DNA of 64,000 nt from Symsagittifera roscoffensis (taxonomy: Eukaryota; Xenacoelomorpha; Acoela; Convolutidae). Where the stretch lies: the NCBI RefSeq assembly GCF_963678635.1, contig NC_087066.1, positions 60,792,875 to 60,856,874 of the forward strand. Reading direction: 5' to 3'. Made by a program: the position numbers and the translations under genes. This document shows positions 1-10,620 of this stretch, in pieces. The first letter of the stretch is position 1. The number at the start of each line of letters is the position of its first letter. Below the pieces are notes generated by a model. That model saw only the letters and a program-made list of their open reading frames with translations. It did no database searches and was not told the DNA's origin.

Positions 1-1748
1 AATGCAGTACCCTCCAGGTTGCTCGTCAGCGCGCTGCACTCTTGTTTCTTGGAGAGATTCTCTTCCTCAAAGTGTAACTTCATCACCTCTATCCAAGTAT
101 CAATGCAGCCGTCTGACTCGTCTTTATATGACTTCGGCTTTTTCAGTGTTCTTCTTGACCTCTCCCCTCTCTCGGTTGACTTCGAGAGCTTGGTGATGAA
201 TGTTTCAAGAGATCTGTTCAGAGGCTCAAACATCGAGGCATACATCGTTGTGTCTTGTGAGACTGTGGTCAGATCTGGTACTGAACTGACTTGTGGCACG
301 GTTGGCAATCTTGTCTCCGGGGTGGCATCTGCCTCCGGCGGGACTGGATTCGTCCAGCCAGGCCTCTGCGGGGCTGCCCTTGGCCACTCCTTGTTTCTAG
401 GTTCGTAGTTCGTTCTCGAGCCTTGCTGGGCTCTGGCACTGTTGCCCGTACCATCTCCAGCATTCGCATGGCGTGAGCGCTCCCTTGAGTTGGAATGCTC
501 CTGCCAACTACTCCCATTCAGGATCGCGTCAAGCTTCCGCATCATCAAGTCAGATTTGGCGTCCAACCTCTTTTCCAGGCTAGTCATCGTTTGGGCGTAG
601 GTGTTATCATGATCATTCAGTAATCGCTCGATCTCTCTTGACATCCTTGCCTCTCTTTCCTCTGACTCTTTATTTGCCTGTGCCAGGCTCTCATCCAGGC
701 ATTGATCGGTGTTACGAATCAATTGAGCCTGATCAAACCTCGCCTGCGACTTCACGTGCGTTAGCTCATCTTTCAAACTCTCCCGACCATGGTGAGCTCT
801 CTCGTCAACTTGATCTATCTTCTTAGTCATGTCCCGCCTCAATTCATCCAGGCCATTCATCACACCAGCGAACATATCACTTATGTCACCAGCTGCCCCC
901 AGTGGCGGGGTTAGCCCCAGAGAAGATGAGGTCAGCTGCGGCGGTAGCCTAGTACTCGATGACGCACCGTCCTTTTGCTTGTGCATTGACGTCATTAGTC
1001 TGTCAAACGTTGATGATGCTCCCATCGTTATCCCATCTGACATGGGTCTGGTCGGCGAGACTGATGACGCCTTCCTGCTCTTCTCGTTCCTTGGGCACGG
1101 TGTGAAGTTCACATCCGGATGGGATGTCTCCGGGTAGTCATAACTGGAAGTTAAACCAACAGTTGGTAGTGACGCCATGCGCTCGTCGTACAAAGACCTC
1201 CAACTCTTCTTGGCCTTCGAACCCGGTTGTTCTTCACTCGGGCTTATACTCGACATCATCGCGTTGTTGCTCTGCTTGGCCAGAGATGAGTGGGTACTAG
1301 CCGAATGTGAGTATTCTCCCCTCCACCTGTGACTCTTGGTCTCCGATTTGGACATTCCCTTGAATAAAACTTCTTCTCGCGGCTCGACCTCGGAACGCTC
1401 CGAGGTCTCCTCTGTCCTTTCGACTTCCTCTCGTTCGAGGACCTCGTCTGGCTCAAAGTCGGGTCGAATGAGCGTTCGCTCCCCTTCGTCAAAGGGATCC
1501 ACCGGCGTTTCGCTCGCAGGCTCGGCCTCGGCGCTCCGCCCTTGATTGCCATCAAGGTTTTTCTCGCTCCTTAGTTTCATTTCGATCACTGAAAGATCAG
1601 GTTGACCTTTAGTCGATTCGTCTTCAGCAAACGCGTCGGAAGCGCTGCTAAACGAGGTTTGGCTACGCCTAGTTCTAAATTTCCGCGTGCTTCCCTTGCT
1701 TAGCCTGGGAATTTTAGTAGTCGATCCTAACGAGTCCCTGCGCTGCAT
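1..1748 (-). CDS. Gag-like polyprotein of an LTR retroelement (5' part, runs off the window)
   Basis: An uninterrupted frame reads leftward from ATG at 1748 to the window edge: 582 codons without a stop (I checked every triplet in this frame). The N-terminal 300 residues are Ser/Arg/Glu-rich and look disordered. Residues about 306-407 are charged with heptad-like spacing, probably a coiled coil (KKIDQVDERAHHG to LMMRKLDAIL). From about residue 545 the pattern WIEVMKLHFEEENLSKKQE followed by ALTSNLEGTA resembles the start of the retrotransposon Gag fold (W, hydrophobic heptads, L-EG-A). The zinc knuckle and pol would lie outside the window. Being open over 1.7 kb suggests a young copy or a domesticated gag. 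The family is inferred from pattern only; a host coiled-coil protein is the alternative. Confidence 0.55.
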   Translation of the reverse strand, partial: MQRRDSLGSTTKIPRLSKGSTRKFRTRRSQTSFSSASDAFAEDESTKGQPDLSVIEMKLRSEKNLDGNQGRSAEAEPASETPVDPFDEGERTLIRPDFEPDEVLEREEVERTEETSERSEVEPREEVLFKGMSKSETKSHRWRGEYSHSASTHSSLAKQSNNAMMSSISPSEEQPGSKAKKSWRSLYDERMASLPTVGLTSSYDYPETSHPDVNFTPCPRNEKSRKASSVSPTRPMSDGITMGASSTFDRLMTSMHKQKDGASSSTRLPPQLTSSSLGLTPPLGAAGDISDMFAGVMNGLDELRRDMTKKIDQVDERAHHGRESLKDELTHVKSQARFDQAQLIRNTDQCLDESLAQANKESEEREARMSREIERLLNDHDNTYAQTMTSLEKRLDAKSDLMMRKLDAILNGSSWQEHSNSRERSRHANAGDGTGNSARAQQGSRTNYEPRNKEWPRAAPQRPGWTNPVPPEADATPETRLPTVPQVSSVPDLTTVSQDTTMYASMFEPLNRSLETFITKLSKSTERGERSRRTLKKPKSYKDESDGCIDTWIEVMKLHFEEENLSKKQECSALTSNLEGTA

Positions 1749-2171
1749 AGTTTTGTACAAAATGAAAATATTCGTAATTTGATGGCAACGCAAACGCACC
1801 ACAAACAAGTTTTAGTTGAATCACTTAACGCTGCCTACTCGATTCCGTCAGTATCAAAATGTCTCTTCGATCTCTCACGACTAAACTAGTAACTCAGCTA
1901 AAGTTACACACAGGGTCTACCCAGTATTGATATAATGCTAACTCAACCCGGTTGTATAATATAACAGTAACACTAAGTTTCCACAAGATATAATCGGTAC
2001 ACAAAACACAATCGATAATCAGATAAGAATATCCTACAGGTGACAGCGACCTTTTGTCAGTATCAATTTATCGCCACACAATTTATCAAGTCACTGCTTT
2101 GTTAAAATTAAACAATCTTCGATAAAAAGCAGTGATGATTCAGAAATAGATAAATAAAACTTAGTCTTAAA
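1749..2171. other. Noncoding region upstream of the gag-like frame
   Basis: AT-rich sequence immediately 5' (on the minus strand) of the gag-like start codon. If the gag assignment is right, this is leader or LTR sequence. I could not place LTR ends or a primer-binding site with confidence, because only one side of the element is in the window. Confidence 0.3.
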
Positions 2172-2543
2172 GAAAAAGACTTCCCCCAATCGGAACGATC
2201 CGAAAGAACGAAGCCCAGGAAACAGTCTTCTCAAGTGGGTGTGTATTTGCCTAATACACCCACCGAGGTCTTCTTTTGGGTGTCCTGCGATTGCCCGAGC
2301 TGTCCTACTAAGTAGCTCAAGGCAACCTCTTGGTCGAAAATTCGTCAAGTCTATGAAAAAGCTCTCCCACACTCGGACTGCTCCAAGTGCACGAGAGTTG
2401 GGAACAATTTTTCTTCTCAAGTGGGTGTGTATTTGCTTAATACACCCACCGAGGTCTTCCTCTATTTGTTCCCGGATTGCCCGAACTTCCTATTAAGTAG
2501 CTCAAGGCAACCACTCAACCAAAATCACAATCAAAAAAAATTT
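2172..2543. repeat. 186-bp tandem repeat, two copies plus a remnant
   Basis: Two imperfect direct copies with a period of 186 bp. The best-conserved segments are 2226-2327 and 2412-2512, each starting TCTTCTCAAGTGGGTGTG and ending AAGTAGCTCAAGGCAACC. Each copy holds an inverted repeat, GTGGGTGT...ACACCCAC, with a loop of about 13 nt that could form a hairpin. A third fragment (TTCTAATACACCC near 2549) follows. The repeat lies upstream of the gag-like frame and may belong to its LTR or leader. Confidence 0.7.
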
Positions 2544-2717
2544 TGTTCGGGTACTTCTAATACACCCAATATAGAATCCAAAGTTGATCACGAATTTCCG
2601 GGTCAGAATGGGTTCTTCTGATCCTGATAAGCACGCCTAATATCCTAATATGATCCTAATTAAATGGATATTTTCCGTTTCCCAAATTGCCACAGAAGGT
2701 TTACTCAAGTCTCTTAC

Positions 2718-5672
2718 AAGGAGGGTCGCTAGAAGGTTTAAGACACTCCGGAGGGTTACCTCGGAGGGTACCTCAATCACTCAAGTTACTTAGGAGGGTA
2801 TCTTAATCACCCAAGTTACTTCGGAGGGTCCCCCTAAATTTACTAAGGAGGGTCAATAAGATGCTTAATACGCTCCGGAGGGTCACTTCGGAGGGTACCT
2901 CCAAAATTTTCAAATTTTCCGATCTCACTTGGAAGGTTCTCCTACTAGCTTCAAAAAGCGTCAAAATAAGCTAAGGGTTCTAGGGGGAGCTGTTTCAACT
3001 TCTTAGGGTGATTTCGTGGAAATTTTCCACTAAGGAGGGTTGTTAAAGGGTTTAGCTGACTCCGGAGGGTCACTTCGGAGGGTTCCCCCAAAATGAAAAA
3101 AAAGGTTAAATCACCGCAGTAAAGCCTCTGAAAGCGGTCTACCTGACTTAAAACTAGGTTGGCTGACACGGTCAACCTTCTCAGTTGAATAAAAAGATGT
3201 TTTGATAAAATTTTCTGCCGCTCGGAGGGTTGCCCGTTATTTGGACCCTCCGAACCAACAAATTCTAAAAAAAAATTTCTTTTCCGAAACAATCAACCCA
3301 AAACGGTTGCGATTCGAAAAAGTGGTCAACACGTCGACTTATGGTACCAAAATTATCCCGATCGGATAACTAGTCTTTGAGAAATCGTCAAAAACGCGTT
3401 CGTCAAAATGGCCTTTTTTCACCACCTATATAGGTTCTGAAAGACTTTTTCCGTAATTCCGGTCAAAAGTGCCTAAAAATACTTGAAATGAGCGTAGCAG
3501 CCCTGTACGGCACTGGAATAATGCAAAAAACCGGACCAAAATTGGTTTAGAAACAATAATTTGGCCAAAAACTATCAAATTTGGACCCTCCGATTCCTTC
3601 CTTTTCCAAACCTTAAGTCGTTAGCTCTATCCACGGAGCTACTCGGAGGGTTACCCAAAAATTTCTCTAGTAACCTAGCACGTTATGCTAGCACGCTCCT
3701 AACGCAAAAAATTTTATTGCTCTAACTCTAAAAACTCAAAAACTCGATCCCCAAAACAGATTGACAAAATACAGAAAATTATCAAAATTTTGGTCGAAAA
3801 ATTCTCGTTTTTCTAACTTCTACTGAATCTTTGCTCACGCGGTTTCTTTAATAAAGGGGATCGAACTACGTGGCTACTCTCTATATAAAAGCTTTTTGCC
3901 TATCGGAAAAGCTCGGATATCCGAAAATTTGGGGGTCTACAGTTTGGTCGAAAATTGGTAATTTTCGACAAAAAATGGGTGTTTCTTGGGTCTAAATAGG
4001 AGATAAGTAATATATAGTAAGGACAATAATCTATAAATAGTCGTTAATAAATAGTACTATACCCTCCTTTGCACCAAAATATTCTAATTAAGAGCCTTAA
4101 CTCGGAAATTTGTAATCGATGGAGGGTACAATCGGACCGCGCCAATCGTGCCCCCCACCACTTAAGTTTTAAGGAAATAGTACCCGAACGATACTAAAAT
4201 TGCTTCAACGATACCCAACAGTCGTTGCGGATGTTGTCCTTGATGTCCCTGTTGAGTGTGGAACACGTTGATCAGCCTGCCACTCTACCCTCCGGTCACC
4301 GGCAAAATCACCATTAACGTGCTTAAACACTCAAATTACACTCGAGGGAGGGTACCCAACCCTTCACCAAAACACACAATCTCTCTATCAGAAACGATAT
4401 AAATCAATCTGAAACAACAACAAATAGGAAGGTCAGATCTTATCTCGTCCGGAAATAACATATAAACTGTCACTTTATGTTTTTTTACTGTTTTTGGTCT
4501 TTTTTGGATTTTTTTACTGTTTTTTGTACTTTTTTGTTTTTAAATAAATTTATTTTTGGCTTTTTCTTGGTTATACACTATTTTTGTTTGGTTTTACGCT
4601 TTCTCTTTAATTGTTTTTGGTCCTGGGACCTCAGGACAAGCGGGCTCTAGATTTCCCACCTAACCCTCCGGCCCCCGGAATTTTCGGTGTTAACTAAGTT
4701 AAAAAGCTAAATTGCACTAGACGGAGGGTACGCACCTTCCCCCTAGTACAACAACGGTCATTAAGGCCTCTAACTCGGGCTTACGCCCGGAGCGGAGGGT
4801 ACGTCGCTGAAACGCTTGCTGATCATGATGGTTTCATGCCTTTAACAGGCCCACCCAGGAGCGCCATAAAAACGTCTATGTAACATTCGCCCAAATATCA
4901 CACAGCGACGGAGCGTAGAAAAAGTACCTATCAACGACTGGCAGGCGTCAGTTACCTTAATTCTACTCGTTTTTCACCGTCTCGACCTTGCCAGTTGATT
5001 TTCTGGTCTGTTTAGGGCAAAGTAAAAAGTTACCATTTTTAGGCCATCAGTCAAACGACTTTTGATCAGCTTTCGTTTGCATGCGAACACAACCACATAG
5101 CTGAGTCTCGGATCCTCAGACTACGTGATTGTCATTAAAAACACGGCTCGAACAACCTATTTTATTATGTTTTTGTGTGACAGTTTTATATTAAATCCAT
5201 TGGAGATGGATTGACCCTTTCCTTTTTCTATCTACTCATGCTCTGAAAAATTAAATAATAACGGTGTTAATTAAGATCTAGGACATTACAGCAGCTGTTA
5301 TAGTCAGTTTTCACAGTCCCTTCACATATAACAGTCTCTGGGGGACCAAGCCTCCGCTCCCGTGATTTTCTTGAGATAACACTCTTATCTCCTATATTTC
5401 GTGTCCCGGGAGGGTTCCGTGGTATTTCTCTTCCCCCCACTGAAGCCTCCGTCTCCACAAATATCTGTCGCTAAGGTCCTTATCGTGTGTTCTTGCCACG
5501 ATAAGAGGCTTCGTAATTTTCTGTCTCTGGTACAACTGTTCTTCACAATCTATATCGTGGTTCTGATTTTCGTCTTTTTCATTCCAAATGGCCGTCTTTT
5601 TTCTATTTCTCAGAAATGTTCTTCTTCCAATCGAAATTTTAAAAATAAAAATTCTAGAACATTCTGACCCTC
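2718..5672. repeat. Region enriched in the heptamer GGAGGGT (LTR/leader-like, noncoding)
   Basis: The heptamer GGAGGGT, usually as CGGAGGGT, occurs about 18 times on the plus strand between 2720 and 5415 and about six more times as ACCCTCC (for example near 3243, 3583, 4060, 4286, 4661 and 5665). Chance expectation for about 3 kb on both strands is below one. The densest part is 2718-3084. Two diverged copies of an about 85-bp block starting ACCCTCCGG and ending GGAGGGTAC lie at about 4284-4370 and 4660-4745. No coding region is evident. A T-rich stretch lies at 4478-4620. I read it as regulatory or LTR sequence of the neighbouring retroelement; this is inference. Confidence 0.5.
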
Positions 5673-5732
5673 CGTCGCAACACTTTTCTGTTCATAAGGC
5701 CTTTAGTCACTCTTTTTTCTGTCGCGGGAAGG

Positions 5733-7450
5733 TTGTGCTGTGTCATCCGGCAGAATGGCACACTTGACGGCAAAGATCTTGAGACAGACAAAGAAAAATG
5801 CGATGCGTTTAATCAATTCTTCTGTAGTGTATTTACGAAAGCGGAACAAATAACCGAATTAAGTATCTTTGAAAAAACAAAATACAACCACATCGAGCTG
5901 AATAAAGACTGCATTGAGAAAATAATGCTCGAAGTAGACATCAATAAAGCAACAGGTCCAGATAATTTGGGAAATCTTGTCTACACAAACTTAGCGAAAA
6001 CAGTATCAAAATCAGTCCTCCTAATTTTCCAAACTTTTTTGAATAAAGGTATTTTCCCAGAAACGTGGAAGTTAAGTGATGGGAACAACTGCGATATTAA
6101 AAGATACAGACCGATAAGTTTATTATGCTGCATCTCAAAAATTTTCGAAAAGGTTTTATTTGACTACATTTATGAAAGAGTGCGACTTCATCTTCATAAC
6201 TCTCAATATGGTTTGCATAAAAAACGTTCAATAATTACCCAACTCCTTGCTTACTTACATCAAGTATACCTAAATTATGATGACCAAACGACCAAAAATA
6301 TAACAGCGCTCTATCTAGATTTTGAAAAAGCTTTTGACTGCGTCCCGCATCAACTTTTAATGCATAAATTGAAGTGTTATGGTTTTGGAGGAAAAGCAAT
6401 TCAACTAATAACCTCTGACTTATTTCTTAGAAAACAATATGTGCGAATAAACAAAGCAAAGTCTAAGATATGTTACGTAACAAGTGGTGTCCCTCAAGGT
6501 TCTCTATTTTGACCATTACTCTTCATACTATATATAAACGACTTACCAGATAACTTGAATCTAATTGACTCTTTTGGATATGCTGATGACTTAAAGGTTA
6601 TAGCAACAACTCAAACAGAAATGAACTATGTCACTATGACAATTGAAAATTGGTGTAGTAAAAACCAAATGCGTCTAAATACCGGAAAATGTACTCTCGT
6701 TAATTTTAAAAACGAATTGGAAGGTCAAATTAATGGAAATATCCTAAAAATTGAAACTGAACAAAAGGATCTAGGAATTTTAGTAACACCCACTCTCTCA
6801 TGGAATGTAAATGCGTCTAAGCGTTGTCAGAAGTCGCTATCGGCTTTTTACTCACTAAAGCCTAACCTCTCTAAAAACTGTCCAATAACTTCTAAGCTAA
6901 ATGACTACACGGGATATGTAGTCCCAATTGTAGTTTATGGCGCGTCAGTAACGCACTACTCGAAATCAAACCTCCGAGCAATTGAAAAGGTTCAAGGAAT
7001 GGCGACCAAATGGATGCTTAACTCACATATCCCATATAAGTGCGACTACAAAAATTAAGATTGCTGCCGCTGTCTCTGTACATTGAAATGCACGACCTCC
7101 TTCTGTTCATTTCTATAGTTCGCAATAACTACGAAATTGACATTAACCAATATGCCGAAAACACCAAAAGCTCAACGAGACAAAATGAAAGAAACGAATA
7201 TCAAATACCGAAAACTCGCCTTAAGAAAACCAACTCAGACTTCTTCATTAGATGCCCAGCACTTTTCAATGTCATAATTCGACATGCCTCAAAACAGTTA
7301 ACTGACATACAGAAATCTGACATAGCGGAAATTTATTGGAAATTATTCGAAAGATGCTCAGAAATTGACAGCTGCACATGGCGAATAATGTGTCCATGTG
7401 GAAACTGTAACCCAAATGGAAAACTCATTAACACTAAAACTACATTTTAG
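5733..7450 (+). pseudogene. 5'-truncated non-LTR retrotransposon reverse transcriptase, CR1/Jockey-like, broken
   Basis: Three consecutive frames (5733-6512, 6555-7058, 7040-7450) make one LINE RT. Visible motifs: ATGPDN, YRPISLLCCISKIFEK, the catalytic block LYLDFEKAFDCVPHQLL, SGVPQGS, and GYADDLKVIA (the YADD box). The C-terminal thumb continues to a cysteine motif TWRIMCPCGNCNPNG. The first two frames are the same frame, separated only by one TGA just after GVPQGS where a Gly codon is expected. A frameshift lies near 7040-7058. There is no endonuclease upstream, so the copy is 5'-truncated around 5.7 kb. A short TAC-repeat tail near 7484-7500 may mark the 3' end. Confidence 0.85.
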
Positions 7451-7563
7451 GTGCAAACCCATGGGATAACAACGCTAAATCCTGTTCTACTACTACTACA
7501 ACTTATGGCGAAATTTGGCGCAGTTAATTTATAATTTTCAATTTGTAATTTGAAAGAACAATT

Positions 7564-7636
7564 TTTCGGCGCTGTGATTAGCTTTTTAATATTCGGCGTT
7601 GTGAAAACTTTTTTAATTTTCGGCGTTGTGAAAAAG
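7564..7636. repeat. 27-bp tandem repeat, three copies
   Basis: TTCGGCG(T/C)TGTGA recurs at 7565, 7592 and 7619 with exact 27-bp spacing; each copy is followed by an A/T-rich TTTTAAT-type spacer. It lies between two LINE 3' ends and may be part of a 3' UTR. Confidence 0.65.
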
Positions 7637-7692
7637 AACCCTCGAATCGACGCTACCAAAAAAAAATTTCGAGGCTTTTCTGTGTTTTCTTA

Positions 7693-7956
7693 TTGCTTGT
7701 TTTAGAGCTGCTTTTTGTCGTGTACTTTAAACCGAGTCTAAATTCAGATGTGGTAATAGACAAAATCTCAATCACCAAGCTATATCAAACGTTCTTCCAA
7801 GAAAATTTAAACGAGGTTAACCCATACACGTGGCGAGTTATATGCACTTGCGGTATTTGCTACACCCTGAAAAAACTCAAACTTGTGCCAGATGAAAAGA
7901 TGAGTGAAAAATACTGGAGAATCGTCCTAGTAGTTTTTACTTCTACTACTACCTGA
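7693..7956 (+). pseudogene. C-terminal fragment of a LINE related to the one just upstream
   Basis: The frame encodes KISITKLYQTFFQENLNEV and then TWRVICTCGICYTLKKLK, which matches in position and spacing the C-terminus of the preceding LINE (TWRIMCPCGNCNPNG). It is a second, diverged 3' end of the same family in the same orientation, keeping only the last about 80 codons. It also ends beside a TAC-type repeat (TTCTACTACTACC near 7941-7953). Confidence 0.6.
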
Positions 7957-7987
7957 GACAGTAAAATTTCGCGGAAAGTTTTCACGG

Positions 7988-8005
7988 CTATCTATCTATC
8001 TATCT
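7988..8005. repeat. (CTAT)n microsatellite
   Basis: About four CTAT units followed by a short unique region that ends in a (GAA)n run near 8127-8138. The GAA run may be the 3' tail of another LINE remnant. Between 8140 and 8590 I see only AT-rich sequence. Confidence 0.6.
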
Positions 8006-8592
8006 GTAAGCGATTTTGGCTATAGTAGTGGTGATTTATAGCTTCATGAAATGATAAACAGGTTGTTTATGTATATATAAAACTGGTATGACCCTGTCCA
8101 GCCAGTGCAAGGACCTATCTAACGGAAGAAGAAGAAACACTTTAATTACTATACACAATAGTCGTTGCATTAGTACAGTAACAGTGTAAAGTAAATATTA
8201 GTTACAAAATCAGTTTAGTTTCTCATGTTTGAATGAAATGAGATAAAATTATTACATCAATAAAATAATCAATTTAAGAATGAAAATGTGACATAAAAAA
8301 CAATTATTTGTATACCCGTAAAAAAGGTAAACAGCGTAAAGTTTTTAAAACATCTTCATAACTGAACATATAATTGCAAATCAACATATGAAAACGGAAT
8401 CCACGCCATGTATTTGTATACGTACAAATATGAATAGATTTCATTTCAATAGTATATAACTCTTTTGGTTTTTCTTGAGCGTTGAATTGGTTATAGCAAA
8501 ATTTCCTAATTTTTGGGGAACGAATTCCATTTTTTTGACGTGTTGAGTAAAATTTTTTTGTAGAGAAGCAGTTGAATAGGGTTTATCAAATA

Positions 8593-8974
8593 TTATTGCT
8601 TTGTTCGTTGATTTGTTCTATAAATCGCTGTCGGAAGCCTCAATAATTCGTTTGTAAAAGCTTGTCTTTTGTTTGTAAGATTTTGATATAGATATTTAAC
8701 ACATTTCAATTCAATTTTTTTCTCAATTCCGATAAATGATTTACTTTTCCGTAGTGCGGCAGAAAATTTAAATTTTGACCTCAATTTTGATTTCGAAGCC
8801 CAGTTCAACTTCTTTTAAGGACATCAATGAAGTTGCATTAGTTTGCTCTAAACTTATTGCTGTATAATCTAAATGACTTAAAACTAAACAATGAAGCAAA
8901 GCAATCAAAGACAATGTGGGAAGTTGTTGTCCAATAGTATCTATCGTTTTAATTCCTTTGGTCATTTTTTGCAA
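8593..8974 (-). pseudogene. LINE C-terminal fragment (post-RT thumb region)
   Basis: Two overlapping minus-strand frames (8768-8974 and 8593-8808) give the typical LINE segment after the RT: KGIKTIDTIGQQLP, then LIALLHCLVLSHLDYTAISL, then a frameshift into LNWASKSKLRSKFKF. The SHLDY(T/S)A core and the following lysine-rich stretch are characteristic of the region where LINE RT thumbs end. No catalytic domain is present. This is a short dead piece of a different family from the LINEs on either side. Confidence 0.55.
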
Positions 8975-9024
8975 TATTTTTTTGTTTGAGATTGAAATGA
9001 AAGATTAGAATTCCTTTCAATAGT

Positions 9025-9035
9025 TTTTTTTCAGA
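9025..9035 (+). promoter_or_regulatory. Candidate 3' splice or trans-splice acceptor of UNG
   Basis: Eight T followed by CAG (TTTTTTTTCAG) ends only 6 bases before the UNG start codon. It could be the acceptor of a 5'-UTR intron or of a spliced leader. No donor or upstream exon can be identified from sequence alone. Confidence 0.4.
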
Positions 9036-9041
9036 GCGTTA

Positions 9042-9872
9042 ATGAAACGAGCAAAAGAAGCCGCAACAACGAAATCAAAGCAATCTAGTCTGAATGGGTT
9101 TTGTTCAAAATCTTTATCCAGCTCTGCTCCTGTTGCCAAAAAAGTGCGAACGGAAAACATGACAGCTGTTTCGTCACAGTCAGCTTCGCGTTTTGGTTCC
9201 CTGATTGAGGAATCATGGCGAAAGGAGCTGGCGAAAGAATTGAGCTCCTCATATTTTCAGAAACTTGAACAGTTTGTTGATAAGAAACGTCAATCAAATC
9301 AAGTCTTTCCAGCGCATGAAGATATGTTCTCGTGGTCTCATTTATGCCCTTTGAAGTCTGTGAAAGTGGTCATTATTGGACAAGATCCATACCATGATTT
9401 AAATCAGGCTCATGGCCTTTGCTTTAGTGTCAAGAAAGGCGTATTACCACCACCGAGCTTGAAAAATATTTTCAAAGAATTAAGCCAAGAGTTTCCCGAG
9501 AACTTCCAAAATCCAGAACACGGAGAACTGACAGAATGGGCGAAACAAGGAGTGTTACTTCTGAATGCAGTTCTTACCGTCGATGCGCATAAAGCTAATT
9601 CACACAAGGGACAGGGCTGGGAGAAGTTCACCGACGCTGTGATTCGACTCGTGAACAAAAACTGCCAAGATGTAGTTTACTTTTTATGGGGCGCACCTGC
9701 TCAAAAGAAGGCGGAATGTGTGGATAGATCAAAAAATCTTGTACTAAAAGCCGTTCATCCTTCGCCATTGTCTGCGCACAAAGGGTTCTTCGGCTGCGAT
9801 CACTTTAAGAGATGCAACGAATTTTTATTGGAACGAAACAAAACCCCGATTGATTGGTGCAAATTCGATTGA
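9042..9872 (+). CDS. ung: Uracil-DNA glycosylase, family 1 (UNG)
   Basis: Complete 276-residue frame, the length of nuclear animal UNG, with no intron. It removes uracil from DNA, the first step of base-excision repair. Residues 1-50 are a basic, Ser-rich leader with KRAK and AKKVR (nuclear-import type) and Q14-x-x-L17-x-x-F20, a weak PCNA-binding-like pattern. The catalytic fold starts near 55 (ESWRKELAKEL). The water-activating loop is GQDPYH at 113-118 with D115, Y117 and H118. The uracil-stacking F128 follows, then N175 in LLLNAVL, and the HPSPLS minor-groove loop at 239-244 with H239 and L243. All key residues are present. Oddity: the residues after GQDPYH are D119-L120 rather than the usual G-P. 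ATTAAA at 9910-9915 is a plausible poly(A) signal. Confidence 0.97.
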   Translation: MKRAKEAATTKSKQSSLNGFCSKSLSSSAPVAKKVRTENMTAVSSQSASRFGSLIEESWRKELAKELSSSYFQKLEQFVDKKRQSNQVFPAHEDMFSWSHLCPLKSVKVVIIGQDPYHDLNQAHGLCFSVKKGVLPPPSLKNIFKELSQEFPENFQNPEHGELTEWAKQGVLLLNAVLTVDAHKANSHKGQGWEKFTDAVIRLVNKNCQDVVYFLWGAPAQKKAECVDRSKNLVLKAVHPSPLSAHKGFFGCDHFKRCNEFLLERNKTPIDWCKFD

Positions 9873-10620
9873 AGCAATGTAAATTTGTAAATAACATCTG
9901 TTTTCTTACATTAAAGTCTATTTTGATTGTTTTGTTTGTGTGAAAAGTTGTCAGCAATCCATTTTCAATTTTTTTTTGAACATCTATTTGAGATTGAAGT
10001 CTAAACTACTATTAAGCTGTTTAGTGTCAAGGAAATCAGTTCTTATTGCTTATTTTTAAAGTTTCTGTGAACAGTTCAACTCTCCAATAGTAGATGAAGA
10101 AGCGTGCTAAAATTGCTCATCACTTTGAGAAATGCAATGTTCTTTTAATTTCCTTTCGAGTATAATTATATTTTCATCCTGTTTTCTACAAGTATTTTTA
10201 AGCAAATAATTTTCAATCACAACTTCAAGAAAACAAATTTGAAAAGGCAGTTTTGACCTTTTTAGCATTGATTTCTGTGGTCGAAATATCATTCAAATTC
10301 TGCGCTACTTGCGCAGGGAGCGACTTTTCTTGTGTCGATTTTTTCCCCAAAGAAAAAAAATATTGCTTGGGGATATTTTTTGTCTGTTTATAGGCTAAGT
10401 TTTTGTTGGTTTTTGGTTGTTCTCACTTCTATATGTTTTTTATTTTTTACAGATAAAGTTTTAAAATTAAACTAATTAAGTCTAATAAATTGGAATCACG
10501 ATATCTCTAATTCACATGAAGTGATTTCCGCTGATTGTGAAATTGACGGAAATCAAAACTGAACGCGTTAAATGAGCGAAAAACAGAAAGCACGATTCTT
10601 TTTTTTTTAATTTTCTTAAT
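9873..10620. other. AT-rich intergenic stretch, no gene seen
   Basis: Contains the UNG 3' UTR and a short minus-strand frame (10107-10292) with no recognisable features. I see no RNA gene or conserved protein here. Confidence 0.4.
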
